A DNA stretch of 64,000 nt from Thermoanaerobacterium sp. CMT5567-10 (GTDB lineage: Bacteria; Bacillota; Thermoanaerobacteria; Thermoanaerobacterales; Thermoanaerobacteraceae): positions 558,001 through 622,000 of the forward strand of contig NZ_CP130558.2 in NCBI RefSeq assembly GCF_030534315.2, in the 5' to 3' direction. Positions 38,248 through 47,441 of this stretch are shown piece after piece. Below the pieces are notes generated by a model that saw only the letters and a list, made by a program, of their open reading frames with translations, was not told the DNA's origin and searched no databases. How positions within the stretch are numbered: the first letter of the stretch is position 1; each line of letters opens with the position of its first letter. A program made the position numbers and the translations under genes.

Positions 38248-39088
38248 AATAGAGCATTATATCATCAAGAGACGGTTTATCAATAATAATCCTGTCTCTT
38301 AGCATCCTTTTTACCTGCTGCCTGTTTTCTGTAAGTCCCTCAAATCCAAACTGGTTTTCTTTTATTCCAATAAAATACTTCCTTACATCGGCATTAAGTA
38401 TTTCTTTTGGTCCTTTGACCAATCCGTGCTTTTCAAGGATATCATCTTTGGGACAAGAAAACACAATACTTCCATTGTTGATAAATGTTATGTAATCCGC
38501 TATCTTATCCAGGTCGGATGTAATATGGGTTGAGAAAAATACGCTCTTATTTTCATCTTGTATAAGCAAGGTTAGTATATCCAACAGTTCACTCCGTATA
38601 ATGGGGTCAAGCCCTGAAGTTGGCTCATCCATTATTAGCAACTCTGCATCATGCGATAATGCAACGGCAATGGAAAATTTCATTTTCATTCCTTTGGATA
38701 ATTCCTTTATCTTTTTTTTAGAAGGCAGGTAAAACTCCTTAATGTATTTATTGAATAAACTATCATTCCAGTTTTTGTAGAAAGGGGCTATTACTCTTTT
38801 CATTTCCATAACAGTTAGTTCTTCATAAAAATAGTTTTCATCAAATACAAATCCGATTCTGTTTTTCACTTCTTTCTCATGCTTAATATTATCCAGTCCA
38901 AATATTTTAATTTCCCCATCATCTTTTTTAAGCAAATTCATAATAAGTTTTATGGTTGTACTCTTTCCTGCCCCATTTGGGCCAATAAAACCCATAATAT
39001 ATCCTTTTTCCAAAGTAAAATTTATATTTTTTAAAGTAAAATCTTTAAACTTCTTTTTTAAATTCTTTACTTCTAAAACAGGTGCCAT
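38222..39088 (-). CDS. ABC transporter ATP-binding protein
   Basis: 288 residues. Walker A is GFIGPNGAGKSTTIKL, signature LSKGMKMKFSIA, Walker B LLIMDEPTSGLDP, H-loop FFSTHITSD. The C-terminal extension of about 80 residues is that of BcrA/YtrB-type exporters. The start at 39088 follows GGAGG located in the last codons of the regulator gene; an in-frame start further upstream would overlap it. Confidence 0.93.
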   Translation of the reverse strand: MAPVLEVKNLKKKFKDFTLKNINFTLEKGYIMGFIGPNGAGKSTTIKLIMNLLKKDDGEIKIFGLDNIKHEKEVKNRIGFVFDENYFYEELTVMEMKRVIAPFYKNWNDSLFNKYIKEFYLPSKKKIKELSKGMKMKFSIAVALSHDAELLIMDEPTSGLDPIIRSELLDILTLLIQDENKSVFFSTHITSDLDKIADYITFINNGSIVFSCPKDDILEKHGLVKGPKEILNADVRKYFIGIKENQFGFEGLTENRQQVKRMLRDRIIIDKPSLDDIMLYYASGVQSV

Positions 39089-39089
39089 G

Positions 39090-39464
39090 CTATACCTCCT
39101 CATAAAGTATTTTTAACATTTTCTGCATTTCCTCGAGAGACAACTCAATAGACCTGCCCGCATCAACTGCTTCTGCCAATTTTTCTTCAACAATTTTTAA
39201 GCGCATTTCTTTTAGCAGTTCTTTGTTTTGAGCCGCCACGAAAGAACCTTTGCCTTGTACTGTTACTATGTAGCCGTCATTCTCCAATTCTTCATATGCT
39301 TTTTTTGTGGTAATGACACTTATCTGCAGGTCTTTGGCCAGACTCCGTATAGAAGGAAGCATCTCATTCTCTGCAAGTTCTCCTCTGATAATCATATTTT
39401 TAATCTGTTTGACAATCTGTTCATAAATCGGCTCCTGTGAAGAGTTAGAAATAATAATATTCAT
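39090..39464 (-). CDS. GntR-family (YtrA-type) transcriptional regulator
   Basis: 124 residues: an N-terminal winged HTH with PIYEQIVKQIKNMIIRGEL and LPSIRSLAKDLQISVITTKK, and a short C-terminal dimerisation helix. YtrA-type members are repressors of the ABC operons they lead. The operon order regulator-ATPase-permease agrees. Confidence 0.9.
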   Translation of the reverse strand: MNIIISNSSQEPIYEQIVKQIKNMIIRGELAENEMLPSIRSLAKDLQISVITTKKAYEELENDGYIVTVQGKGSFVAAQNKELLKEMRLKIVEEKLAEAVDAGRSIELSLEEMQKMLKILYEEV

Positions 39465-39646
39465 CTATGGTCTCTTATCCCTCCCGCATATAAACTATGT
39501 ATAAATATTATGGTGTATATATACATCATATACACTTATGTTATTTTTGTCAATACAAATGATAAATTAAAAATCATGTCATACTGCCAACCATCTTAAA
39601 ATCTTACCTTCCTTACCTCAGCCCTATTGCTATAGTTACTTCCACA

Positions 39647-39698
39647 TAAAAAAATGAACCCATAAAGTGTTTAACACCTATATTTTACAGGCTCATTT
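39647..39698 (-). terminator. Terminator of the small membrane protein gene
   Basis: On the minus strand AAATGAGCC pairs with GGGTTCATTT (one G-U) and is followed by T residues. An inner GTGTT/AACAC stem is possible. It contains the second copy of the 21-bp repeat. The 39465-39839 intergenic region shows nothing else. Confidence 0.7.
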
Positions 39699-39839
39699 AT
39701 AAATAATCCCATTATTTTCACTTTTGCTATCTCTTAAACAAATATTTATTTACTTGTCTGCCATGAACATGTCCAGATAAAACTAATACTTCCTTACTTA
39801 TTTCACCATATAATATATAAAAAGACCGCTTGATAGAAA

Positions 39840-40079
39840 TTAATCCTTTTTCTCAAGACCTATAAGAGAAATTAATAAGCCTGAAAGCGCTATTAAATAT
39901 TCAATACCACCAAGATTAGAATTAGGGTCAAATGCAATTATTCCTCCAAATAAAGTTATATTTATTCCTAAAAGCATTACTTTAAAACCTGAAGCACCCT
40001 TCTTTAATCCATGAATAATAAAACCTACAATCAAACCTAATACAACTAAAAATATCGTTGTCAATAGAACATATTTCAT
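39840..40079 (-). CDS. Small membrane protein
   Basis: 79 residues with two, possibly three, hydrophobic segments (residues 4-25, 33-50 and 58-75) and a basic loop between the first two. GAAGGAG precedes the ATG. No family recognised. Confidence 0.55.
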   Translation of the reverse strand: MKYVLLTTIFLVVLGLIVGFIIHGLKKGASGFKVMLLGINITLFGGIIAFDPNSNLGGIEYLIALSGLLISLIGLEKKD

Positions 40080-40236
40080 TTCTCAAAAACTCCTTCCTAT
40101 AATTTAATTTATAATATACTACTAGCGGGTATGAATTACTATCATAATTGCACTGAATTATTATGATATATTTTTTTAAAAAACTTAATCTTATATAGAA
40201 ATGAACCTATTGCTACAAAACTATAACTATTATTAA

Positions 40237-40656
40237 TTACAGTTTTTGTTCATACTGATTTGAAAATATGATAAATAAAACTCCCTGAGTTATTATTAAA
40301 GCAACCATTGAAAGAACAACATACAAACTAACATCCATAAAATTAAAGATAATTGTTAAAATTAGCAAAAGATAATTCATTATCTGATTCGTTTTAGAAC
40401 CTGCTTTGTCCCTTATAATTGTATTTCTTTCATCATTTATTTCAATTTCTATGTGTCGCTTTATATCAGGATATTTTTTCTCTACAGCCCACCCTTCTGC
40501 TTTTCGGCCAAAAATTATAAAGATTCCAAGCCCTAAACCCATAAACAATCCATAAATATATTTTTCTGCATTATTTTTCATCAAAATTACTCCAATTAAA
40601 AACAGTATCATTCCTATTAATGCCAACATACAGTAATTCAATGATTTATTTTTCAT
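40237..40656 (-). CDS. DUF2178-like membrane protein
   Basis: About 139 residues with four membrane helices and the central cytoplasmic segment HIEIEINDERNTIIRDKAGS, typical of DUF2178-type proteins coded after small XRE regulators. Three ATGs occur in a row (40662, 40659, 40656); spacing to GAGGAAA favours 40656. It overlaps the regulator by 11 bases. Function unknown. Confidence 0.7.
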   Translation of the reverse strand: MKNKSLNYCMLALIGMILFLIGVILMKNNAEKYIYGLFMGLGLGIFIIFGRKAEGWAVEKKYPDIKRHIEIEINDERNTIIRDKAGSKTNQIMNYLLLILTIIFNFMDVSLYVVLSMVALIITQGVLFIIFSNQYEQKL

Positions 40657-40870
40657 CATCATTTTCCTCCTCATATATAAAAATTTCTTCAATAGAAACA
40701 CCAAATAAATTGGCAATTCTAAATGCCAGTAATATTGACGGATTATACCTTCCGTTTTCAAGTGAACCGATGGTCTGTCTTGAAACTTTAAGTTTTTCAG
40801 CAAGTTCCTCTTGAGTCAGTCCATGCAGTTTTCTGAATTCTTCAAGCCTGTTTTTCAAATTATTTACCAC
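40646..40870 (-). CDS. XRE-family regulator
   Basis: 74 residues, almost entirely an XRE HTH: LHGLTQEELAEKLKVSRQTI and LENGRYNPSILLAFRIANLF, with an acidic tail. It matches the YozG/YgzD class that pairs with DUF2178-like membrane proteins. GGAGGTGG precedes the start. Confidence 0.88.
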   Translation of the reverse strand: MVNNLKNRLEEFRKLHGLTQEELAEKLKVSRQTIGSLENGRYNPSILLAFRIANLFGVSIEEIFIYEEENDDEK

Positions 40871-40984
40871 CTCCGCAAAATGTCAAGCATACTTTACATG
40901 TGATATATTATCATGGGTAACTGTAAATGTCAAGTTTGCTTTCCATTTTGTACGAAAATATTCTTATACCCCATTAATATTGTA

Positions 40985-41140
40985 TCTACTGTTGTATTCA
41001 CATAAAAAAATCATGGGAAAACCTAATATCTCTAAAACCTTGCATCTTCTCGCATTAACCATTTTTACCTAACTGTTTCCAAAAAAACAAGCCACGGTTT
41101 TAATAAGGTTTTTACTCTTATTTTACCGTGACTTTTATTA
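40985..41140. repeat. Diverged copy of the iterated non-coding repeat
   Basis: CATAAAAAAATCATGGGAAAA at about 41000 and the stem CACGGTTTTAATAAGG / TTTACCGTGACTTTT (41094-41137) parallel segments at 33297 and 33605-33655. No gene lies between 40871 and 41190. Confidence 0.5.
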
Positions 41141-41190
41141 ATTCTTTAATTTTTGATAAGTTTGTATGGCATAAGATTATTATTGTACAA

Positions 41191-42075
41191 CTATACCTTA
41201 TAAATATTATCTAATTGAGGATATTTATTTACAAATACTTTATTTGCAGCCTGGAGTTTTTCAAAAAACTCCCGATATGAGTCGCTCAATATTTTTAAAT
41301 TTTCAATAAATATATCGTAATATCCGCTCTCTTGCTGAAATTTCAATAATAATTGCTGTATTTTACAGGCAGGTGATTTTTTATATTCATCTGAGTTTCT
41401 GAATTCTAAATATTTCTCAATATCTTCTTTATTTTCTTCTAAATACATATCTATATTGTTTACTGAATCTATTATAGATGAATTAATTCTCTGCATATCT
41501 GCTTCTTCCTTCTGTCCAAGACCCTGCTGCAAAAATTCTTCCAGTTCTTTGGGAAATTCTGTTTCTTGAATTTTATCCAAATAATCAACAATTTTATTAT
41601 ATGCCCTTTCTTTTTCCTCAGTATCAATTCTCCCATTAAGAAACTGTCCAAAATGTACGCACAAATACATTCCATATCCTCCTGGAAACGCTTGCAACAG
41701 TTTTTCTTTAATTGTGAAATGCTTCTCAATGTCTTCTTCAATATAGGTAATTGCTTGCTCAATATTATAATCTTTCATCAACTGTTCTAAACATTTTTTC
41801 TTAGCCATTGATTTTTCAACTTCTAAATCCATCTTGTATTTACATTTTGCCAGAGCAGTGGCTTTATTGGTACTTGCAAGAATATTCTTGATATCAGCAA
41901 TGCTGATATCTAATTTCCTTAGTACTCCAATTTCTTTTAATACAGAAATATCATTATCGCTATAATTTCGATAACCGTTATCCTCAATCATTGGAGAAAT
42001 CAATCCCTGCTGCTCATAATATTCAACTGCTTTTTTCGTCATTTTACATTTTTTACAAACATCTTTAATTAACAT
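41191..42075 (-). CDS. MerR-family transcriptional regulator
   Basis: 294 residues. The N-terminal MerR HTH (CKMTKKAVEYYEQQGLISPM, residues 9-29) and wing are followed by a dimerisation helix and a long C-terminal helical domain with no cysteine metal site, so an organic ligand or other signal is more likely than a metal. Its promoter has the family hallmark spacer of 19 bases (42095-42125), suggesting autoregulation. Confidence 0.85.
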   Translation of the reverse strand: MLIKDVCKKCKMTKKAVEYYEQQGLISPMIEDNGYRNYSDNDISVLKEIGVLRKLDISIADIKNILASTNKATALAKCKYKMDLEVEKSMAKKKCLEQLMKDYNIEQAITYIEEDIEKHFTIKEKLLQAFPGGYGMYLCVHFGQFLNGRIDTEEKERAYNKIVDYLDKIQETEFPKELEEFLQQGLGQKEEADMQRINSSIIDSVNNIDMYLEENKEDIEKYLEFRNSDEYKKSPACKIQQLLLKFQQESGYYDIFIENLKILSDSYREFFEKLQAANKVFVNKYPQLDNIYKV

Positions 42076-42094
42076 TCATATCACCTCATAAATT

Positions 42095-42125
42095 ATCATA
42101 GGCTAATCCCTAAGGTGATAGTCAA
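42095..42125 (-). promoter_or_regulatory. MerR-type promoter with 19-bp spacer
   Basis: On the minus strand TTGACT and TATGAT are separated by 19 bases, longer than the usual 17, as in promoters that MerR proteins activate by DNA distortion. Confidence 0.65.
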
Positions 42126-42237
42126 TACCTATTTTGTATAAAGTTCAAAAATATACGCAATGTACAGAGTACTTTTTTATCCGATAAATCCTCACATTTG
42201 CTTTATCAACTTTCAATATCTTATCAGTAAATACTGC

Positions 42238-42594
42238 TTATATTCCATAGTGAATTAAATATTTATCCTTTTTTATCGCATCAGTTATCATTTCAATAAG
42301 GGCTTGAAGTTCTTGGGATTGATATTGACTATTTGCCTTGATAATAACATCTCTAAATTGTATAAGTGACTTTGGCGGGATGAGCGTTACCCCATAATAA
42401 TCCAAGCCGTTTCCTGGCTGAGTTGTAACCTGAAAATATGTTTTTATTGCCATTAATTCTTCATTATACTTTTTAATTAATTCTTCTATTAAATCATCAT
42501 TGACAGAAATACAATTATATTTTTTAGGTTCATAATCGCTATACCACTTGTTTTCCTCAAAGGAATCTATTATTCCAAACTCATGTTTTGCCAC
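42238..42594 (-). CDS. Conserved uncharacterised protein
   Basis: 118 residues beginning VAKHEFGIIDSFEENKWYSD; KKYNCISVNDDLIEELIKKY and GNGLDYYGVTLIPPKSLIQF are segments I associate with a widespread small protein of Firmicutes with no known function. GTG at 42594 follows AGAGGT by 6 bases; a longer start would place this site inside the coding region. Confidence 0.65.
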   Translation of the reverse strand: MAKHEFGIIDSFEENKWYSDYEPKKYNCISVNDDLIEELIKKYNEELMAIKTYFQVTTQPGNGLDYYGVTLIPPKSLIQFRDVIIKANSQYQSQELQALIEMITDAIKKDKYLIHYGI

Positions 42595-42691
42595 GGTATC
42601 ACCTCTACTTAAATCCATTTTTATACAATATTATTTTAAATGCTATCCTGCTCCCTAACTCTATTAACTGCCCAGACATTTCCACTCCTGC

Positions 42692-42841
42692 TTATTTTAA
42701 TTGCTTTTTTAATTCTTTACCTTTGTTTGGCATATCACTTGATTTAGCCATTTTGTCTATATTCCTTGTTACTTGTAATACTCTTTTTAAAAAACTATTT
42801 TTTAGTACAAATTTATATTCAAAATACAATTTCTGGTTCAT
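42692..42841 (-). CDS. Possible small basic protein
   Basis: 49 codons on the minus strand, starting MNQKLYFEYKFVLKNSFLKR and ending with a lysine-rich tail. The ribosome site is weak. It fills the 42619-42894 gap together with a further 24-codon reading (MSGQLIELGSRIAFK...). Either may be a gene end or chance. Confidence 0.3.
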   Translation of the reverse strand: MNQKLYFEYKFVLKNSFLKRVLQVTRNIDKMAKSSDMPNKGKELKKQLK

Positions 42842-42894
42842 CGTTAACATATTTTCCCTTATCCCTGGTTAATTTAACACCCTTTTTATCCTGT

Positions 42895-43752
42895 TTAAAA
42901 GTAAACAGCGCCTTTAGGACAACTTTTCACACATTCCATGCATAAAATGCACTCTGTTCCATTTTCCCTGCTTCTTTTGCTGTCTAAAATATCTACATTC
43001 ATGGGACATACTCTTTTGCATTTTCCGCAAGAAATACACTTTTTGCTGTCTGCTTTTACCCTGAGCAGTGAAAAATAACTTGCTGGTTTTAAAAATACGG
43101 TTATAGGACATATGTATTTACAAAACGCCCTGTTGTCTTTCAGTATTAAAGCCATTATTATTCCAACTGCATAGTATATGATATTCCCAGCAATAAAACT
43201 CCAAAACATTACAACTTCAATGCCAGGATTATTTAATAGAAACAAAACGCCTACAAATAGTATAGAACCTGAAAACATGATATACCGTATAAAGGAAAGT
43301 TTTTTTATGCGTGGATTTTCAGGCATCCTGTAAGGCAGCAAATCTAAAACTGCAGCCGTCCAGCAGGCATATCCGCACCATCCTCTTCCAAATAACAGCG
43401 GGCCAATAATTTTGGCTACAGCATAATGTATTACTGCTGCTTGAAATACCCCCATGAACAAGTAGTACCAGAAACCTTCAATCTGCATATTCTCACGGCA
43501 TATAAGCCCAAGATAGACAAGCATATATAATCCCACGCCAAACTGCACAACCTGTCTTGAATATTTGTATTTTTTTATTAGCAAGAAGATACCTAAAGAC
43601 ACAATGATGCCTATATACATGAAATTGAAGAGATAGAAAACATTATCAGACCAAATCCACAGCCCAATTGATATGCAAATAAATATCAGAAGCATATATA
43701 TCGGTATTTTAAATTTCCCCAACCTGTCCACCTCACTGTACATCTTTTTCAT
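42895..43752 (-). CDS. NapH/CcoG-like polyferredoxin membrane protein
   Basis: Five to six membrane helices with CGYACWTAAVLDL between them, then two C-terminal ferredoxin motifs CISCGKCKRVCP and CILCMECVKSCP. The layout is that of NapH/NosR-C-terminal proteins that move electrons through the membrane. The partner is unknown; no reductase lies beside it. The start may be 43752 or 43743; the GGGGG upstream is 2 or 11 bases away. Confidence 0.82.
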   Translation of the reverse strand: MKKMYSEVDRLGKFKIPIYMLLIFICISIGLWIWSDNVFYLFNFMYIGIIVSLGIFLLIKKYKYSRQVVQFGVGLYMLVYLGLICRENMQIEGFWYYLFMGVFQAAVIHYAVAKIIGPLLFGRGWCGYACWTAAVLDLLPYRMPENPRIKKLSFIRYIMFSGSILFVGVLFLLNNPGIEVVMFWSFIAGNIIYYAVGIIMALILKDNRAFCKYICPITVFLKPASYFSLLRVKADSKKCISCGKCKRVCPMNVDILDSKRSRENGTECILCMECVKSCPKGAVYF

Positions 43753-43808
43753 TTCCCCCGTTAACCTGTTCACCACTAAAAAGCAAATTACCTGTTTCTT
43801 TGATAGCA

Positions 43809-44552
43809 CTATTTCATAAGTATGTTTAACATCTTCTGCGTATTGTTTAAGAAACTTCTCATTATCTGGTAATGTTCCGTTTCTTCATATTTGACCACTT
43901 TAATACCTTCTTTTATTTCATATATAATTGCATCTGGATATGCCATTAAAACAGGGGAATGTGTTGCTATTATAAACTGGGAGTCCTTCCTAACCAACTG
44001 ATGAATCCTGCTAATCATCGACATTTGCCTTGTAGGTGACAATGCTGCCTCAGGCTCATCTAATATGTAAAGCCAGTTTCCCCTAAACCTGTTCATAAAT
44101 ACGGCAAAAAAGGATTCTCCGTGGGACTGCTCATGAAGTGAATGTCCACCATACGAGTCAATAATTCTTGCACCTCTCCCGCTTTTATCCAGTTCTTCAA
44201 TTGCGGTTGCAAGGTTGTAAAAACTTTCTGCACGCAGAAAAAACCCGTCTTTAGGTCTTCTGATTCCTTTAATTATCCTGATATAATTATATAATTCAGA
44301 ATGAGACGCTCTTGATGAAAAGTGGAAATTCCTGCTCCCACCTTCAGGATTAAACCCGCAGGCTACAGCGATAGCCTCTAAAATGGTTGACTTTCCTGTT
44401 CCATTCTCTCCCACAATAAATGTCACTTTAGGGTGCAGGTCAAGAATTGATAATCCCCGAATAACTGGCAGAGAGAATGGATATTTTTCAAAAGATTCCA
44501 CCCTTTTTCTGTCAAGTTCTATTTGCCTTATAAATTGGTTATTCTCTAACAT
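43809..44552 (-). CDS. AAA-family ATPase (SMC/OLD-like)
   Basis: About 247 residues. Walker A is VTFIVGENGTGKSTILEAIA, ABC-like signature EQSHGESFFAVF, Walker B WLYILDEPEAALSP, then FIIATHSPVLMAYPDA. This is the compact AAA_21/YbjD-type ATPase. The start overlaps the preceding gene by 14 bases. No nuclease domain is attached; companions are an SF0329-like protein and an unknown protein. Confidence 0.82.
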   Translation of the reverse strand: MLENNQFIRQIELDRKRVESFEKYPFSLPVIRGLSILDLHPKVTFIVGENGTGKSTILEAIAVACGFNPEGGSRNFHFSSRASHSELYNYIRIIKGIRRPKDGFFLRAESFYNLATAIEELDKSGRGARIIDSYGGHSLHEQSHGESFFAVFMNRFRGNWLYILDEPEAALSPTRQMSMISRIHQLVRKDSQFIIATHSPVLMAYPDAIIYEIKEGIKVVKYEETEHYQIMRSFLNNTQKMLNILMK

Positions 44553-45162
44553 TTCTAATATCAGCACCCCCGTTATCCCAAAACACTTTCTCTTCTGCTT
44601 CACATCTTAATTGATAGAAATAACGCACAAGTTTACTTTTATTTTCAATGGAATTTTTAATGGTACTAAGAGTTCTTTTTCCTACTCTTCTATCAATTAG
44701 TGCCAATACATTGATAATTGCATTATCCGATTCCAATGACTCTTCAATAGGAGAATTCAAGAATTTTTCTACAGCCTCAAAGAAGTCGTATTGTGCGAAG
44801 ATATCTTGTCTTTCTACTTCTTTATGTACCATATCATTGATACTTCTATTTCTGGCTACTTCTGATAATATCTTTTCAGGAAAGTCTTCCCTTCTTAACA
44901 ACTCATATATCCTGTTTTGTTTAAAATCATCTTGTTTAAAAATATCTTCATTATTGTTCTTTAATTCTTTTTCTGCATTTAATACGGCAATTTCCTTCTT
45001 GATAGTACACATATTTATAACTTCTTTCCCATCTACCGTTATATATGCCCTGCCCATCTGGTCATGAGCCTTTCTATAATTTGTTACCCAAAATTCTACC
45101 CTGCCTCTTAAGCAAGGACAAATAAAATCCTCTAATTGTTTCTTTAATTTACTCCATCTCAT
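44539..45162 (-). CDS. SF0329-family-like protein
   Basis: 207 residues. The start MRWSKLKKQLEDFICPCLRG resembles SF0329-family proteins, and TVDGKEVINMCTIKKE follows. The C-terminal half has a helical repeat-like segment (ALIDRRVGKRTLSTIKNSIE). It is coupled to genes on both sides by 14-base overlaps. Function unknown. Confidence 0.6.
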   Translation of the reverse strand: MRWSKLKKQLEDFICPCLRGRVEFWVTNYRKAHDQMGRAYITVDGKEVINMCTIKKEIAVLNAEKELKNNNEDIFKQDDFKQNRIYELLRREDFPEKILSEVARNRSINDMVHKEVERQDIFAQYDFFEAVEKFLNSPIEESLESDNAIINVLALIDRRVGKRTLSTIKNSIENKSKLVRYFYQLRCEAEEKVFWDNGGADIRNVRE

Positions 45163-45763
45163 ACTTATCCTCCATAACTTTTATATCTCTTATATGAAGC
45201 CTGCATTCCCTTGCCATATCTCTATAAATATTTAACCCATCACTGTCCACAAAGAACATTGGAAAAGATAAATCAAAATTGCCACAGATACACACAGGAA
45301 CTTGTATGAAATGAAATATAGCAAAGATTAATTCCCTCGTTGATAATTTGGTTAATAAAGTTATGATTTCTTCATCTTCCACTAAAAACATATGTGAATC
45401 ACCGTTTAAATATCTAATCTGGTCAATAAAAAGTAATTTATCTTTATAGTCCAGACAGAATAAAATATTTAGCACCTCAACGCTGCTTAATTCATTTAGG
45501 TTAAGTTCTACAACAACTGGCTGACTTTTATTCATTTTATAAACTGCTTGCATAAATTCTACAAATCTATCTTCGTATTTAAGATTATGTTCTTCAAAGG
45601 AATTCATTAATTTATCTGCTTCTTCAGAAGTTAAACAGTGGTCATACACATCTAAAAATCCATGAGTATATTTCTTAAAACAGCCTTCTATTTCTTCATG
45701 ATTTACAGGTATTTTTCTTATTCCATTAAATTCATCTTTCGTTATTGATTTTAATAGTTTCAT
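45149..45763 (-). CDS. Uncharacterised protein, first gene of the ATPase cluster
   Basis: 204 residues, acidic, no membrane segment. ATG at 45763 follows AAAGGAATG. Nothing in it was recognised. The end overlaps the SF0329-like gene by 14 bases, so the three genes to 43809 form one unit. The IS110 element is inserted just upstream of this gene and may have altered its promoter. Confidence 0.5.
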   Translation of the reverse strand: MKLLKSITKDEFNGIRKIPVNHEEIEGCFKKYTHGFLDVYDHCLTSEEADKLMNSFEEHNLKYEDRFVEFMQAVYKMNKSQPVVVELNLNELSSVEVLNILFCLDYKDKLLFIDQIRYLNGDSHMFLVEDEEIITLLTKLSTRELIFAIFHFIQVPVCICGNFDLSFPMFFVDSDGLNIYRDMARECRLHIRDIKVMEDKYEME

Positions 45764-45830
45764 TTTTATAATCATTCCTTTCGCTTCGCTCAAGGCACAA
45801 AACGTAATGAAATGTGCCACTTCGAGCTAA

Positions 45831-46077
45831 TTTTGTTCTATAATTATGTCATAGGGATACCAGTAAACTACAAATCACGGGGAGGTGAGTGGTTTGCTAC
45901 ACTTACGTAGTGACCGCATTTTTATATGTGTAGATTGTCTTTCCAAGCACAAATAAGTGTGCTACTGAGCACGTAACCTTATCTTTGTTTAAACATTCTC
46001 GTTTAATGCTAGACAATCAGTCAATGCTGTCTATCCCTTTAATTTTTAGAACCTATCGGTTTAGAAAGGAGTTCCCT
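45831..46077 (+). ncRNA. Candidate bridge-RNA region of the IS110 element
   Basis: A TATAAT at about 45840 precedes a GC-richer, non-coding stretch with several possible stems: CTAC/GTAG around 45897-45910, GTGCT-actg-AGCAC at 45959-45972, and GATTGTCT (45933-45940) with AGACAATC (46011-46018). In IS110 elements such a region encodes the bridge RNA that specifies donor and target DNA. The RNA itself is inferred from position and fold. Confidence 0.55.
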
Positions 46078-47322
46078 ATGGCTTTAAAAATCGTGTATAA
46101 AATCTGTTGTGGAATTGATGTACACAAAACCTTTGTGGTTGCATGTATTGCTTCCACTAATTCTAATGGAATTACCACCTATAAAAGCCATCGCTTTTCT
46201 ACCTACACGAAGGGTTTAAGAGAGCTGTTACAATGGCTTTTGGACAATAACTGCAAGGATGTTTGCATGGAATCTACCGGGAAATACTGGATTCCTGTGT
46301 TTAATATATTAGAAAGCTCCTGCAACATCATACTTGCACATCCTAAATATGTTAAGGCTATTCGTGGTAAAAAAACTGACAAGAAAGATGCAAAATGGAT
46401 TGCTGACCTGTTTAAGCATGATCTTGTTGCCGCTAGCTTTATACCTCCCGCTGATATTAGACAACTTCGTGACTTAATGCGCTATCGCTTTAAGCTTATT
46501 TGCTTTATGTCTAGCGAAAAGAACAGACTCCAAAATTGTCTCACGGTTTCTAACATACAGTTAGGAAACATTGTTTCAGATACTTTCGGTAAAAGTTCTC
46601 AAAAGATAATTGATAAGCTTCTAGAAAATCCTCTTGATACTTCCTTTGATATTGGATCTTTAATTCATGGTTCTATGCTAAAAAAACTCCCTGAGCTGGA
46701 ACTCGCTGTTGATGGTTATATTACACCTGAACAAGCTGGAAAATTAAAGATCATCAAAGGACATTTTGAAGATTTGGAATCCCGGAAAGCAGAGTTAGAA
46801 AAACTAATTCTTGCGCTCGCTGCGCCTTATCAACAAGAACTAGACATAATTCTAACCGCTCCATCGTTTAAAAATATTTTCTCGGCTATTACTGTAATAT
46901 CTGAAATCGGCGTAAATATGGAGGCTTTTCCTTCAGCGAAACACTTATGCTCATGGGCTGGACTCACTCCAACTAACAATGAGAGTGCAGGCAAGAAAAA
47001 ATCTGTCCGGGTTTCCAAAGCAGGATGTTACATTAAGCCGCTTCTTGTGCAGTGTGCTAACTCTGTAGTTAAAAGCGAGAAACATCCTGAAATTCGTAAC
47101 CGCTATTTGCGCATCAAAAAGCGTCGCGGCCACAAGAAAGCAATCATTGCTATTGCAAGAATGCTTCTTACAGCATTATACAACATGTTGAAGAAGAAAG
47201 AACCATATAATGCTGAATTATATAAAAAATCTGATGCTTTTCCCGCAAAACGCGAGATTACGGTTGAGCAAGCTATACTATTAGCTCAACTTCAAGGCTA
47301 TAAAATAAAGCCAGCTATTTAG
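46078..47322 (+). CDS. IS110-family DEDD transposase
   Basis: 414 residues. The N-terminal RuvC-like DEDD domain has CGIDVHKTFVVAC, CMESTGKYW and KKDAKWIADLF. The C-terminal Transposase_20 domain contains FPSAKHLCSWAGLTPTNNES and VSKAGCYIKPLLVQCA with the catalytic Ser region. AAAGGAG precedes the ATG at 46078. It looks complete, so the element may be active. Confidence 0.93.
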   Translation: MALKIVYKICCGIDVHKTFVVACIASTNSNGITTYKSHRFSTYTKGLRELLQWLLDNNCKDVCMESTGKYWIPVFNILESSCNIILAHPKYVKAIRGKKTDKKDAKWIADLFKHDLVAASFIPPADIRQLRDLMRYRFKLICFMSSEKNRLQNCLTVSNIQLGNIVSDTFGKSSQKIIDKLLENPLDTSFDIGSLIHGSMLKKLPELELAVDGYITPEQAGKLKIIKGHFEDLESRKAELEKLILALAAPYQQELDIILTAPSFKNIFSAITVISEIGVNMEAFPSAKHLCSWAGLTPTNNESAGKKKSVRVSKAGCYIKPLLVQCANSVVKSEKHPEIRNRYLRIKKRRGHKKAIIAIARMLLTALYNMLKKKEPYNAELYKKSDAFPAKREITVEQAILLAQLQGYKIKPAI

Positions 47323-47441
47323 CATTAACACTTACTTCGATATTTAATTTTTAAAAAGTCATCAAAAGATGGCTTGTTTGCTATGCCATTTTATTCTTAT
47401 TGCAATTTGTACTTTTAATTTCAACCTTATACCTTCCTTCT

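Larger units (their letters stand above)
45831..47400 (+). mobile_element. IS110-family insertion sequence
   Basis: An intact transposase gene with about 245 bases of non-coding DNA 5' and less than 100 bases 3', the layout of IS110-group elements with the RNA-coding region at the left. Exact borders could not be fixed because IS110 elements of this group lack clear terminal inverted repeats. Confidence 0.7.
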
